In this document: positions 1 to 9,835 of the stretch, in pieces
How positions within the stretch are numbered: the first letter of the stretch is position 1
Layout: each line of letters starts with the position of its first letter
Position numbers and translations under genes: made by a program
From: Thermomonas sp.
GTDB taxonomy: Bacteria; Pseudomonadota; Gammaproteobacteria; Xanthomonadales; Xanthomonadaceae
Assembly: GCF_019104945.1 (NCBI RefSeq)
Contig: NZ_JAHRWW010000010.1
Location: forward strand, 1-64,000
Direction of reading: 5' to 3'
Length of the DNA: 64,000 nucleotides
Notes under the pieces: generated by a model
The model's database searches: none
What the model was told of the DNA's origin: nothing
Seen by the model: only the letters and a program-made list of their open reading frames with translations

Positions 1-1473
<1,473 letters not shown>

Positions 1474-1474
1474 T

Positions 1475-2503
1475 TTAGAAGTTGTTGTCGCCGTCGAGCA
1501 GGCGGCCGATGCCGCCCAGCATCGAGCCTTCGCCGCGGTTCTGGCCGCCCCCCTGCGGCGCCGCCGCCAGCATGCGTCCAGCCAGACGCGAGAACGGCAG
1601 CGATTGCAGCCACACCTTACCCGGCCCGGTGAGTGTGGCTAGGAACACGCCTTCGCCACCAAAGAACATGCTCTTGAGACCCGACACGGCGCGCACATCC
1701 ATGCTCACGCTGGCGTGATAGCCCACCACGCAGCCGGTATCCACATCAATCCGCTCGCCTGCCGCGAGTTCACGTTCCACCACGCAGCCACCGGCGTGGA
1801 TGAAGACCCAGCCGTCGCCCTCGAGCTTCTGCATGATGAAGCCCTCGCCGCCGAACAAGCCGGTGAGAATCTTGCGCTGGAAGGCAATGCCCAGCGACAC
1901 CCCACGCGCACCAGCAAGGAAGCTGTCTTTCTGGCAGATGATCTGGCCGCCGTGTTCATCCAGCTTCATTGCCAGCACCGTCCCCGGATACGGTGCCGCA
2001 AAGGCCACCTTGGCCTTGCCACTGCCGCCGTGGGTGAACACCGTGGTGAACAGACTCTCGCCGGTAATCAAGCGTTTGCCCGCACCCAGCAGCTTGCCCA
2101 TCAGCCCGCCGCCCGCGCCATCTTTAGAGCCGTCGCCAAACACGGTATCCATCTGCACCGCGGCGTCTTTGAACATCAGCGCACCCGCTTCGGCAATCGC
2201 GCTTTCGCCCGGATCCAGCTCGATTTCGACGAACTGCATTTCTTGGCCCACGATACGGAAGTCGATTTCATCGGCACGACCTTTGCCCGCATTGCGCGGC
2301 GGCGGCGGCGGATTACCAGCCACCGGCTCACTTGGCGAATCGCCCGTCAGTTCAGAAATATTTCGCACCGGCAGCCAATCGCCCATGCCTTCCTTCCACG
2401 CCAGCAACGCAGAATTTTTCGCCGCTTCAAGACGCGCCGCACCTGCGTCCATCGGCCCTAAACGCGTATTGGTTGCAGAATTGTGCAAATACCACTGGCT
2501 CAT
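1475..2503 (-). CDS. GYF_2-domain + AIM24/TIGR00266-family protein
   Basis: The N-terminus MSQWYLHNSATNTRLGPMDAG...LLAWKEGMGDWLPV is GYF_2-like. The C-terminal two thirds (VEIELDPGESAIAEAGALMFKD...GDGWVFIHAGG) matches the TIGR00266/AIM24 pattern. Confidence 0.8.
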   Translation of the reverse strand: MSQWYLHNSATNTRLGPMDAGAARLEAAKNSALLAWKEGMGDWLPVRNISELTGDSPSEPVAGNPPPPPRNAGKGRADEIDFRIVGQEMQFVEIELDPGESAIAEAGALMFKDAAVQMDTVFGDGSKDGAGGGLMGKLLGAGKRLITGESLFTTVFTHGGSGKAKVAFAAPYPGTVLAMKLDEHGGQIICQKDSFLAGARGVSLGIAFQRKILTGLFGGEGFIMQKLEGDGWVFIHAGGCVVERELAAGERIDVDTGCVVGYHASVSMDVRAVSGLKSMFFGGEGVFLATLTGPGKVWLQSLPFSRLAGRMLAAAPQGGGQNRGEGSMLGGIGRLLDGDNNF

Positions 2504-2587
2504 GGCGAACTCCTTTCATGCGTCATTGACGGGGGAGGCAAGCATATGCGAATGATGGCCAGCCGCAAGATGTTTGGTTTTAATTTC

Positions 2588-3451
2588 TCACACAGCCAAA
2601 TCGAGTGGAAGATCAGAAATATCTTTAAGCCGTTTGCCGTTCACCATCACCGCAAGCATGTCGGCGGCATCACTCATCCCTAACGTTTCTACCGCTTTCT
2701 GTAGCTCGTATAAAGCAAAGTGGTAGACGCAGTCGATGTCCCCCGTCCCTAGAGCAATGGAAGCCAAACGGCTCGGTGTTGGTTCTGCTGTTACAACCGC
2801 GATATGTGGCAAACGCCCTTTCCGATTGCGCACCAAATTGAGCGCTTCTGAGCGTGCGTTTTGAGCGCGATCGCTTCGGATCGTCCACTTACATGAAATG
2901 CTCGCATGCAGCAGTGGCAGCCCACCATTTTGTTTTCGCAAGCTAGCTTGCATAGCCACGTCATTATCAATCAGCCATAAAGCAGCATTGATTTCGTCGT
3001 CACTTTCGGGCTCACGTGCAACCACGATATCAGGTGTGATTGTGTAGTCGCTGCCCAGCGCCGCAGCAAGCTCAGCATCACCTTTAGCCGCACGATCCAA
3101 GGCCACCAAATGCGCGTACTGCTCGTAACGTGCGATCTCAAGCCTGTTTCTTCCAGTCACTTGATGCACATCCCACTTACCGGGGCGAAGATGCCCAAGC
3201 TTGAGAAATGTTTCTCGCACAAAATCAGCGCAGATACTTTCGAACTGATTGCCCGATGTCTGTCCCGCGATCCGTTCACCTACCGTTTCTGCTTTGAGTT
3301 GCTCTGCAATTTCTTTTGCAATCGCCTTGCTCGCCGTATTGCTACCATCGGCGTTACTTACAACACCGGTGCTACTGACCGTCAAGGTTGAATCCAATAA
3401 CGATGTATGGAACGCCCTGCGTGCTGCTAAGAATGCTGAAGAGTTGATCAT
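2588..3451 (-). CDS. Type II restriction endonuclease, NgoMIV family (predicted GCCGGC specificity)
   Basis: The protein contains GVVSNADGSNT, LGSDYTITPDIVV, LLHASISCKWTIRSDRAQNARSE.LNLVRNRKGRLPHI.VVTAEPTPSR and VNGKRLKDISDLPLDLAV, recognised as NgoMIV. It overlaps the upstream methyltransferase stop by ATGA. Confidence 0.9.
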   Translation of the reverse strand: MINSSAFLAARRAFHTSLLDSTLTVSSTGVVSNADGSNTASKAIAKEIAEQLKAETVGERIAGQTSGNQFESICADFVRETFLKLGHLRPGKWDVHQVTGRNRLEIARYEQYAHLVALDRAAKGDAELAAALGSDYTITPDIVVAREPESDDEINAALWLIDNDVAMQASLRKQNGGLPLLHASISCKWTIRSDRAQNARSEALNLVRNRKGRLPHIAVVTAEPTPSRLASIALGTGDIDCVYHFALYELQKAVETLGMSDAADMLAVMVNGKRLKDISDLPLDLAV

Positions 3452-4401
3452 CAGGCCGCCTTGAAAATACGTTTTGTTGATAACGCAGCAAAGATCTGTC
3501 GAGCTACAGCTGCAGCAACCGGCGGTGGGAATGCGTTACCAATCTGGCGATAGACAGCTGTTTTTCGACCTGAAAATTGCCATGCATCAGGAAAACCCTG
3601 AATCCGTGCTGTCATGCGCGGCGTTAGGCGCGGCATACCAACAAAATCCCGCGGTGGTGCTTCATCCCACAGGCCCATCCCATCTACTCCTAACGCTGCC
3701 CATGCTCGCTTGGCACGCGTTGGCCCCAAATCCGGGCCACCATGTTTTTTTGAGCCCCCGACAAGGGTAGGTGCAATCGCATTGGCCCCCTCGCGCCAGC
3801 GATCCACCCCCCTCCAATCATTGACTTTCATCAAATCATGCAACAGATCCCCTACAGTGAGTGGCTCTGTCTTAAGTGCCTCCGGCCACGAAAAACCCGC
3901 AGCTAGCTCTTTGCGAATCCCCACAAACACTACCCGCGGACGCAGCTGGGAAACACCATAATCTGAGGCATTAAGCAGCTTCCATCCCGGTACATAGCCC
4001 ATCTTTTTGAGTTGCTTCTCAACCTTGTTTCGATAGTCATCAAATACCGCATCCAGCAAGCCCCGCACATTTTCCAGCATGACGGCTTGAGGGCGGCACT
4101 CATCTACAAGACGAATTGCTTCCGGGAACAAATCACGCTCATCATTTTCTCCAAGCTGTTTGCCAGCCTTGGAAAAGGGTGGACATGGAACGCCTCCGGC
4201 CACGAGATCAATGCCTTTATATGGCCGTCCGTTGAAATGACGTAAATCACCCTCCACCACGTTCCACGCCGGGCGATTGAGGCGCAATGTGGCACACGCC
4301 GCAGCCTCTAGTTCTACCAATACAGCGTGATTGAAGCCCGCCATTTCCAAGCCAAGCCCTTGCCCACCGGCGCCAGCACACATTTCAAGCGAACTCAACA
4401 T
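3451..4401 (-). CDS. DNA (cytosine-5)-methyltransferase, cognate of the NgoMIV-like endonuclease
   Basis: C5-MTase motifs are present: MCAGAGGQGLGLEMAGF (I), GGVPCPPFSKAGKQ (IV, PC), ENVRGLLD (VI), QLRPRVVFVGIR (VIII) and RQIGNAFPPPVA (X). The start is placed at MLSSLEMCAG rather than at the ORF-track start. Confidence 0.92.
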   Translation of the reverse strand: MLSSLEMCAGAGGQGLGLEMAGFNHAVLVELEAAACATLRLNRPAWNVVEGDLRHFNGRPYKGIDLVAGGVPCPPFSKAGKQLGENDERDLFPEAIRLVDECRPQAVMLENVRGLLDAVFDDYRNKVEKQLKKMGYVPGWKLLNASDYGVSQLRPRVVFVGIRKELAAGFSWPEALKTEPLTVGDLLHDLMKVNDWRGVDRWREGANAIAPTLVGGSKKHGGPDLGPTRAKRAWAALGVDGMGLWDEAPPRDFVGMPRLTPRMTARIQGFPDAWQFSGRKTAVYRQIGNAFPPPVAAAVARQIFAALSTKRIFKAA

Positions 4402-4454
4402 GGACAAAATTCCACACAATGGTTTTTGGATTGCATAATCAACTAATAACGCAC

Positions 4455-6245
4455 CTACATCTCGTGCCGATATTCTAGTGTTTCCGTTCGGCCGAAGTGC
4501 ATCTCCGCAGCCAACCGCCACGCCACCCCCGACACACGGCTAGCGTGGCGCATCAGCGCGGTGGTGAGAACATCGGCATTGGCGGCCAGATGCAGGCCAC
4601 GGCGGGCGCGGGTGATGCCGGTGTAGAGCAATTCTCGCGACAGCACGCGGGCGTCTTGCTGCGGAAGCTGCAGATAGACTTCATCGAACTCGCTGCCCTG
4701 CGCTTTGTGCACAGTCATTGCAAATGCGGATTCATGCGCGGGCAATGCCGCCGGATGAAAGCGGCGCACGCCGTCTTCGCCACCACTAAACCAAACGCAG
4801 GGCGCGCCCGTGGCATCGGGTAGGCAGATGCCCACATCACCATTGAACAGGCCGTGGCGATAGCTGTTTTCAACAACCAAGAGCAGCCGCCCGGGGAACC
4901 ATGCAGGCGCGCTGCCAAGACGCGCACCGGATAGCTTCGCTTCGATGCGTGCATTGAGATTGCGGCTACCCTGCGGGCCTTCACGCAACGCGGTAAGCAG
5001 GCGCATCCGGTTGGTTTCGCGCAGGGCTGTCCGCGGATCATCGAACGTGGCCAGCGCACGCCAATGCTCCAATAATTGCGGATACGCCAACAGCGGATCA
5101 TTGGCTTCTTCGTGGAAATATACGCCCGCTAACTCATCACTGCGTAGCAGTGCCAACGCGGTAGCGCTATCACCCTGACGCACTGCTTCCGCTAGCGGTG
5201 CCAGCTGCAGTGACTCTCCCTGCCGCCAACTGTGCTGCAGCTGCACGCGATGGCCATGCAGCGGGCATGTATCGTTGCTTTCTGCGGCAAGAATGGCCGC
5301 CAGCACATCACCCGCCTCCACCGAAGGCAATTGATCGGCATCGCCAAGCAGTATCAGCTGACATCCTTCCGCCACCGCTTCGGTGAGCTTGCTCATTAAT
5401 GGAAGATCGACCATCGAAGCCTCATCTACCACGATGATGTCGAACGGCAGCGGATTGCTGGCGTGATGGCGAAACTGCGGCGTATCGGGGATGACGCCCA
5501 GCAGCCGGTGCAAGGTGCTAGCGCGCTCCGGAAGCTGAGCCAATACGCTGCTATCAACCCCTTGTTCTGCCATCTGCAAAGCCGCACGCTGCAGGCTTTC
5601 TGCCATACGATCGGCAGCGCGGCCGGTGGGTGCGGCCAGTGCGATGCGCAGTGGCGCCGCTTTCGCGTGCACCGCTTGTGCGATGCGCAGCACGAGGAGC
5701 TTGGCAATCGTGGTGGTCTTGCCGGTACCGGGGCCGCCGGTAAGCAATAACAGCGTTTTGCGCAGTGCGAGCTCGGCCGCACAGGCCTGCAGATCACCGT
5801 GTTGCGCATTAGGAAAGAGCTGTGCAAATAGCCCTGCAACGGCCCCAGCCTCTTGCTCGGGCAGCGCTGAGGCCAACTGACGCAACCTCTGTGCGAGACG
5901 GTATTCGTATTCCCGATAGCGGCGCAGATAGAGCAGGCCTTTTTCCAACACCAATGGCGCGGGCAGGCTTGTGCTGTTTTCTAAGGGTGTGACGACAAGT
6001 GGCGAACTGGCCAGTTCCTGTGCCCAAGCCTGCGCGCCCGGCCAAGCGAGCGCCGCCTCAACCAGCATTTGCGGCTGCGCCAGATCAAAACCGGCGTGGC
6101 CTTGTGAAACCGCTAGTGAGGCCAGTGCCGCCGCTGCGAGCACGGCATCGGAGGCAGTGTCGTCAAGCCGTTTCAAGCTTTGCGTGAGCGCCACGTCGAG
6201 TGGGCGCAATGCGCCCTGTTGTTGCAAGCCGCGCAACAGGCTCAT
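4455..6245 (-). CDS. recD: Exodeoxyribonuclease V subunit alpha (RecD)
   Basis: Walker A LLTGGPGTGKTTTIAKLL, VVDEASMVDLPLM and MTVHKAQGSEFDEVYL motifs; ATGA overlap with recB. Confidence 0.95.
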   Translation of the reverse strand: MSLLRGLQQQGALRPLDVALTQSLKRLDDTASDAVLAAAALASLAVSQGHAGFDLAQPQMLVEAALAWPGAQAWAQELASSPLVVTPLENSTSLPAPLVLEKGLLYLRRYREYEYRLAQRLRQLASALPEQEAGAVAGLFAQLFPNAQHGDLQACAAELALRKTLLLLTGGPGTGKTTTIAKLLVLRIAQAVHAKAAPLRIALAAPTGRAADRMAESLQRAALQMAEQGVDSSVLAQLPERASTLHRLLGVIPDTPQFRHHASNPLPFDIIVVDEASMVDLPLMSKLTEAVAEGCQLILLGDADQLPSVEAGDVLAAILAAESNDTCPLHGHRVQLQHSWRQGESLQLAPLAEAVRQGDSATALALLRSDELAGVYFHEEANDPLLAYPQLLEHWRALATFDDPRTALRETNRMRLLTALREGPQGSRNLNARIEAKLSGARLGSAPAWFPGRLLLVVENSYRHGLFNGDVGICLPDATGAPCVWFSGGEDGVRRFHPAALPAHESAFAMTVHKAQGSEFDEVYLQLPQQDARVLSRELLYTGITRARRGLHLAANADVLTTALMRHASRVSGVAWRLAAEMHFGRTETLEYRHEM

Positions 6246-9200
6246 AGAGGTGCTCCTTCGCCTGTGCCAAACAGTGCATCAAGTGCATGAATAAGATCTG
6301 GCGCAAAGCACTGCGCGTGAATGCCGTGGCTGTTACCCGCGCCCGCGTCGATGCCGCGGCAGAACAGGTAGCGAATGCCGCCGAAGTCACGCGCGTAGTC
6401 ATAGCCTTCGCCCAGCCGGAAGCACAGCCAGCGGTGCAAGGCGAGGGTGTAGATCAGTGCCTGCAGGTCATATTCACTATGCGCCATTGCGGCCTGCATC
6501 GCAGCGGCGTCATAGGCGGGGAGGCGGTTGGATTTGTAGTCGAGCACGTACCACTTACCGGCGTGGAAATAGGTGAGATCGATAAGCCCTGTCATTAGCC
6601 CTTCTAGCTGCGTGCGCAGGCCAAAGCGATCGCGTTCGCTCACTATGCCGTGGGCATGCAGCAGCTGCAGCAAGGCCTCTACGCGTGTGGGCTGCAGTGT
6701 GAATTGAAACTCGATTTCAGCACGATATTCGCCCGGCTCCAGATCACACAGACGCGTACCTTCCGGCAGTGCTGCAGTAAGGGTATGCCCTATCAGTTGC
6801 GTACATAGCGCCACGCCATCATCAATAAGTTCACTGGCATAGCCTTCGCTACGCAGTGCAGCGGTAATGACCTCGCGCTGCGCAAGCGATGGCGCATCGC
6901 CTGTATGCCATGCCTGCCAGCTGGCAAAATCCGTATTTTCGAAAGCCGCATGCAGTGCTACACCAAAGCGATTACCAGAAAAGCGTGGATCGGTCGCTGT
7001 TTCAACCTCTTGCGTGCCTTCTGTTTCGTCTCGCCCACCACTGGCCGGAACCGTAGCGACGCTACGCGATAGCGCTACGCCTCCGGTGTCGGAGCTGGCT
7101 AATTGGCTGAAGCTATATACCCACCAATCGCTACGCGGCTGGTGCGCACTATGCCGCGCAGGTGGTGGTTCGGCTTCGGCCTCCGGCGGCAGCCATGCGG
7201 CGCCGTTCTCCACAGCAGCGGTGTCGATTACGATGGCTTCGTTTTGCGCCCACCCTTTTTGCGTGCCTAATAGCCGCGCCAACGCCGTTCTTGAGTACCC
7301 GCTGAAATCACCATAAGCCAGCCACAACGCATGCCGCGCGCGGGTGAGACCCACATAAAGTAGGCGCGCATCTTCGGCCTGCTGTTGCAAAACCCATGCA
7401 TCTTTAGCGGTTTCCCACTGCGCCTCAGGAATCTCAATCTTCCAATGCAGGCGACGCCCACGCGCGTGATCGTGTACTTCACAGTTCCGTTTTGGGGTAG
7501 GTGCTTTGCCACTGATCCCCACAAACGGCAAATAGACCAGTGGATATTCCAAACCTTTGCTTTTATGCAATGTCACGATTTGCACGCGATGCGCATCCGA
7601 CTCTAGGCGCAGGAGTTGGGCCTCATCATCACGGTCTGCGCTGCTAATGGCTTGCTCTAACCAATCCACCAGCCCGTGTAAGCCCAGCGCGATGGACTGC
7701 GCTTCCTGCAGCGCTTCCGCCAGCTGCAGATAGTTGGAAAGGCGTCGCTCACCGTCTTGCAGGCCAAGCAGTCGCTCGCCTTGCTGCGCGCACAGCGCAC
7801 CGATTAAAGCCAGTGGCCCTCCGCGCTGCAGACGCTCGCGCCAATGCATCAGCTGTTGCTGCCATGCATGCAGTGCGGCGCCTTCGGTATCGAGCGCGGC
7901 GATCGCCTGTGCATCTAGCCCCAGCAAGACACTGGCCAGCGCGCCGCGCAGGCGCATATCGTCGCCCACATTCAGCACGGCCTGTAGGAGCTGGTGCAGC
8001 TCACGCGCCTCCTGCGTTGCAAACAAACTTTGCTTGCCCGCCGCCACCGCCGCAATACCGCGTTGCGCAAGTGCTTGCTGAATCAGCAGGGCTTCGCTAT
8101 GTGTGCGCACCAGCACTGCGATATCCCCAGGTCGGACAGGCCTACCTTCGATTAACGCCCGTTGTTCGCGCGCATCACGTAACACCGCATGGATCGCCTC
8201 TGCACAGGCGGCAGTGGCTTGCATGCGCGAGTCTGCTGCGTTGTAGCTTGTTGGCGCGCCATGTTTATCAACCTCCCCTGTAACCGCCTTCCACAGGGTC
8301 ATCGCCGCGGCCGGTTCGCCGTTGCGCAAATAAGATGCGTCGCCACGTTTGCCGCCTGACTCTACTTCAATAAAGTTGATATCGGCATCAACAAAGGGGT
8401 TCTCTGCATGTTGATACAGCGCTGCGATCGCCTTCAGTACAGCAGGGCGCGAACGAAAGTTTTGCCGCAGCTCGGGTGCTTTATCCGCCTTTTTGGCCGC
8501 CGCAAGATAGGTCTGCACATCACCGCCGCGGAAGCTATAAATCGCTTGCTTGGGGTCACCGATAAGGAACAGTGCGGGCGCGCCGCTCGCACGGCCAAAG
8601 ACGCGTTCAAAAATATCCCACTGCCGCGCATCGGTGTCTTGGAACTCATCCACCAGCGCAATGGCATATTGCTCGCGCAGGCTTCGCATCAGCGCCTCTG
8701 CTTCCGCACCACGCGTGTTGGAAAGCGCTACGGCCACCCCATCAATTAGGTCATCAAAGGTAAAGACCGTTTGCTGCTGTTTAAGCTGCGTTAGTCGCGT
8801 TCGTACCGCGTCGCGCAGGGTGTGCAGAAGGTTGGCCTGCCGCTGCGCTTGCGCAGCATCCAAGACGCTCCATGCGTGCAGATAGTTTTCTATTTCATGG
8901 GTGATGGGCGACGTTGGTACGTTGTTCTTGAACTTTGAATTCGTTCCTTTCTCCAGCGCCACTGCCGTGAGTTTGACGAGCTTTTCATGTGTGGATGTGC
9001 TGGCGGTTTCACCCTGTTGCGCAAATGCCTCTAGCCAACCGCGTAGGTCTTCTAACCAATCAAGCCTGTAGCTATTACCGTTGAGACGTTTACTCTCAAC
9101 CGCTGCTTTTAGCTCGCTAAAAAACACCTCTCCATGTGCAGACCACTGCGCCTTGAGTTCTTTGGCTGCTTTTTGCAGAGCACGCTGCGCGCTTTCGCAT

Positions 9201-9835
9201 GCCGTCTCTGCCGCTGGCGGCAACAGTGGCACCGGTGAGCAAAGCAGCCGCAGGTCTTTTGCGAGCGCATCGGGTGCATTCCACAGTTTGAGTAAATCGT
9301 CGGCTGACTCCTCGTGTTGTGCATAGGTGCGCCACAGATCTGCGGCCAGTTGTGCGTAGAGTGCGTGGGTATTGGTGAGCAGTTCGTTCGCTTCAAACCC
9401 GGCGCCGGCTTCTAGTGCGTGTTCGCGCAGAACGCGCGTGCAGAAACCGTGGATGGTGAAGATCGCGGCAAGATCGGTTTCTAGTACCGCCTGCCGCAGC
9501 CTGCGCTGCAGAGCGTCTTTGGTTTCTGTTCCTGTTTCGAGATAGGTGTCAATCACTTCCCGACACAGGCTAAGCTCGGCCGAATCATCCTCATGCGCTT
9601 TTGCCCCCATAACCGCACAAGCGAGCTGTAGGCGCTCACGAATACGCTTACGCAATTCTTGTGTCGCCGCGTCGGTAAAGGTAACGGTAAGTATTTGACC
9701 AATGCGCAGCTGCCGTTCCACCACCAGCCGTAGCACCAGCGTGGCAAGGGTGAAGGTTTTGCCGGTGCCTGCACTGGCTTCAATTAGTTGTACGCCATTA
9801 AGCGGCACATCAAGAAACGGTGGACGCTCACTCAT
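6242..9835 (-). CDS. recB: Exodeoxyribonuclease V subunit beta (RecB)
   Basis: LIEASAGTGKTFTLATLVLRL, VDEFQDTDARQWDIFE, VTLHKSKGLEYPLVYLPF and the C-terminal nuclease motif VLDYKSNRL. Confidence 0.96.
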   Translation of the reverse strand: MSERPPFLDVPLNGVQLIEASAGTGKTFTLATLVLRLVVERQLRIGQILTVTFTDAATQELRKRIRERLQLACAVMGAKAHEDDSAELSLCREVIDTYLETGTETKDALQRRLRQAVLETDLAAIFTIHGFCTRVLREHALEAGAGFEANELLTNTHALYAQLAADLWRTYAQHEESADDLLKLWNAPDALAKDLRLLCSPVPLLPPAAETACESAQRALQKAAKELKAQWSAHGEVFFSELKAAVESKRLNGNSYRLDWLEDLRGWLEAFAQQGETASTSTHEKLVKLTAVALEKGTNSKFKNNVPTSPITHEIENYLHAWSVLDAAQAQRQANLLHTLRDAVRTRLTQLKQQQTVFTFDDLIDGVAVALSNTRGAEAEALMRSLREQYAIALVDEFQDTDARQWDIFERVFGRASGAPALFLIGDPKQAIYSFRGGDVQTYLAAAKKADKAPELRQNFRSRPAVLKAIAALYQHAENPFVDADINFIEVESGGKRGDASYLRNGEPAAAMTLWKAVTGEVDKHGAPTSYNAADSRMQATAACAEAIHAVLRDAREQRALIEGRPVRPGDIAVLVRTHSEALLIQQALAQRGIAAVAAGKQSLFATQEARELHQLLQAVLNVGDDMRLRGALASVLLGLDAQAIAALDTEGAALHAWQQQLMHWRERLQRGGPLALIGALCAQQGERLLGLQDGERRLSNYLQLAEALQEAQSIALGLHGLVDWLEQAISSADRDDEAQLLRLESDAHRVQIVTLHKSKGLEYPLVYLPFVGISGKAPTPKRNCEVHDHARGRRLHWKIEIPEAQWETAKDAWVLQQQAEDARLLYVGLTRARHALWLAYGDFSGYSRTALARLLGTQKGWAQNEAIVIDTAAVENGAAWLPPEAEAEPPPARHSAHQPRSDWWVYSFSQLASSDTGGVALSRSVATVPASGGRDETEGTQEVETATDPRFSGNRFGVALHAAFENTDFASWQAWHTGDAPSLAQREVITAALRSEGYASELIDDGVALCTQLIGHTLTAALPEGTRLCDLEPGEYRAEIEFQFTLQPTRVEALLQLLHAHGIVSERDRFGLRTQLEGLMTGLIDLTYFHAGKWYVLDYKSNRLPAYDAAAMQAAMAHSEYDLQALIYTLALHRWLCFRLGEGYDYARDFGGIRYLFCRGIDAGAGNSHGIHAQCFAPDLIHALDALFGTGEGAPL

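Noticed and set aside
1715-2461. Plus-strand 248-aa and 251-aa ORFs antisense to the AIM24 gene
   Set aside because: Composition is typical of shadow ORFs (His/Arg- and Ser/Pro-rich). The opposite strand has clear domain evidence.
7060-7085. GTAGCG-A-CGCTAC palindrome and neighbouring GCTACGC repeats
   Set aside because: These lie inside the recB coding sequence with no sign of non-coding function. They are likely codon-driven.
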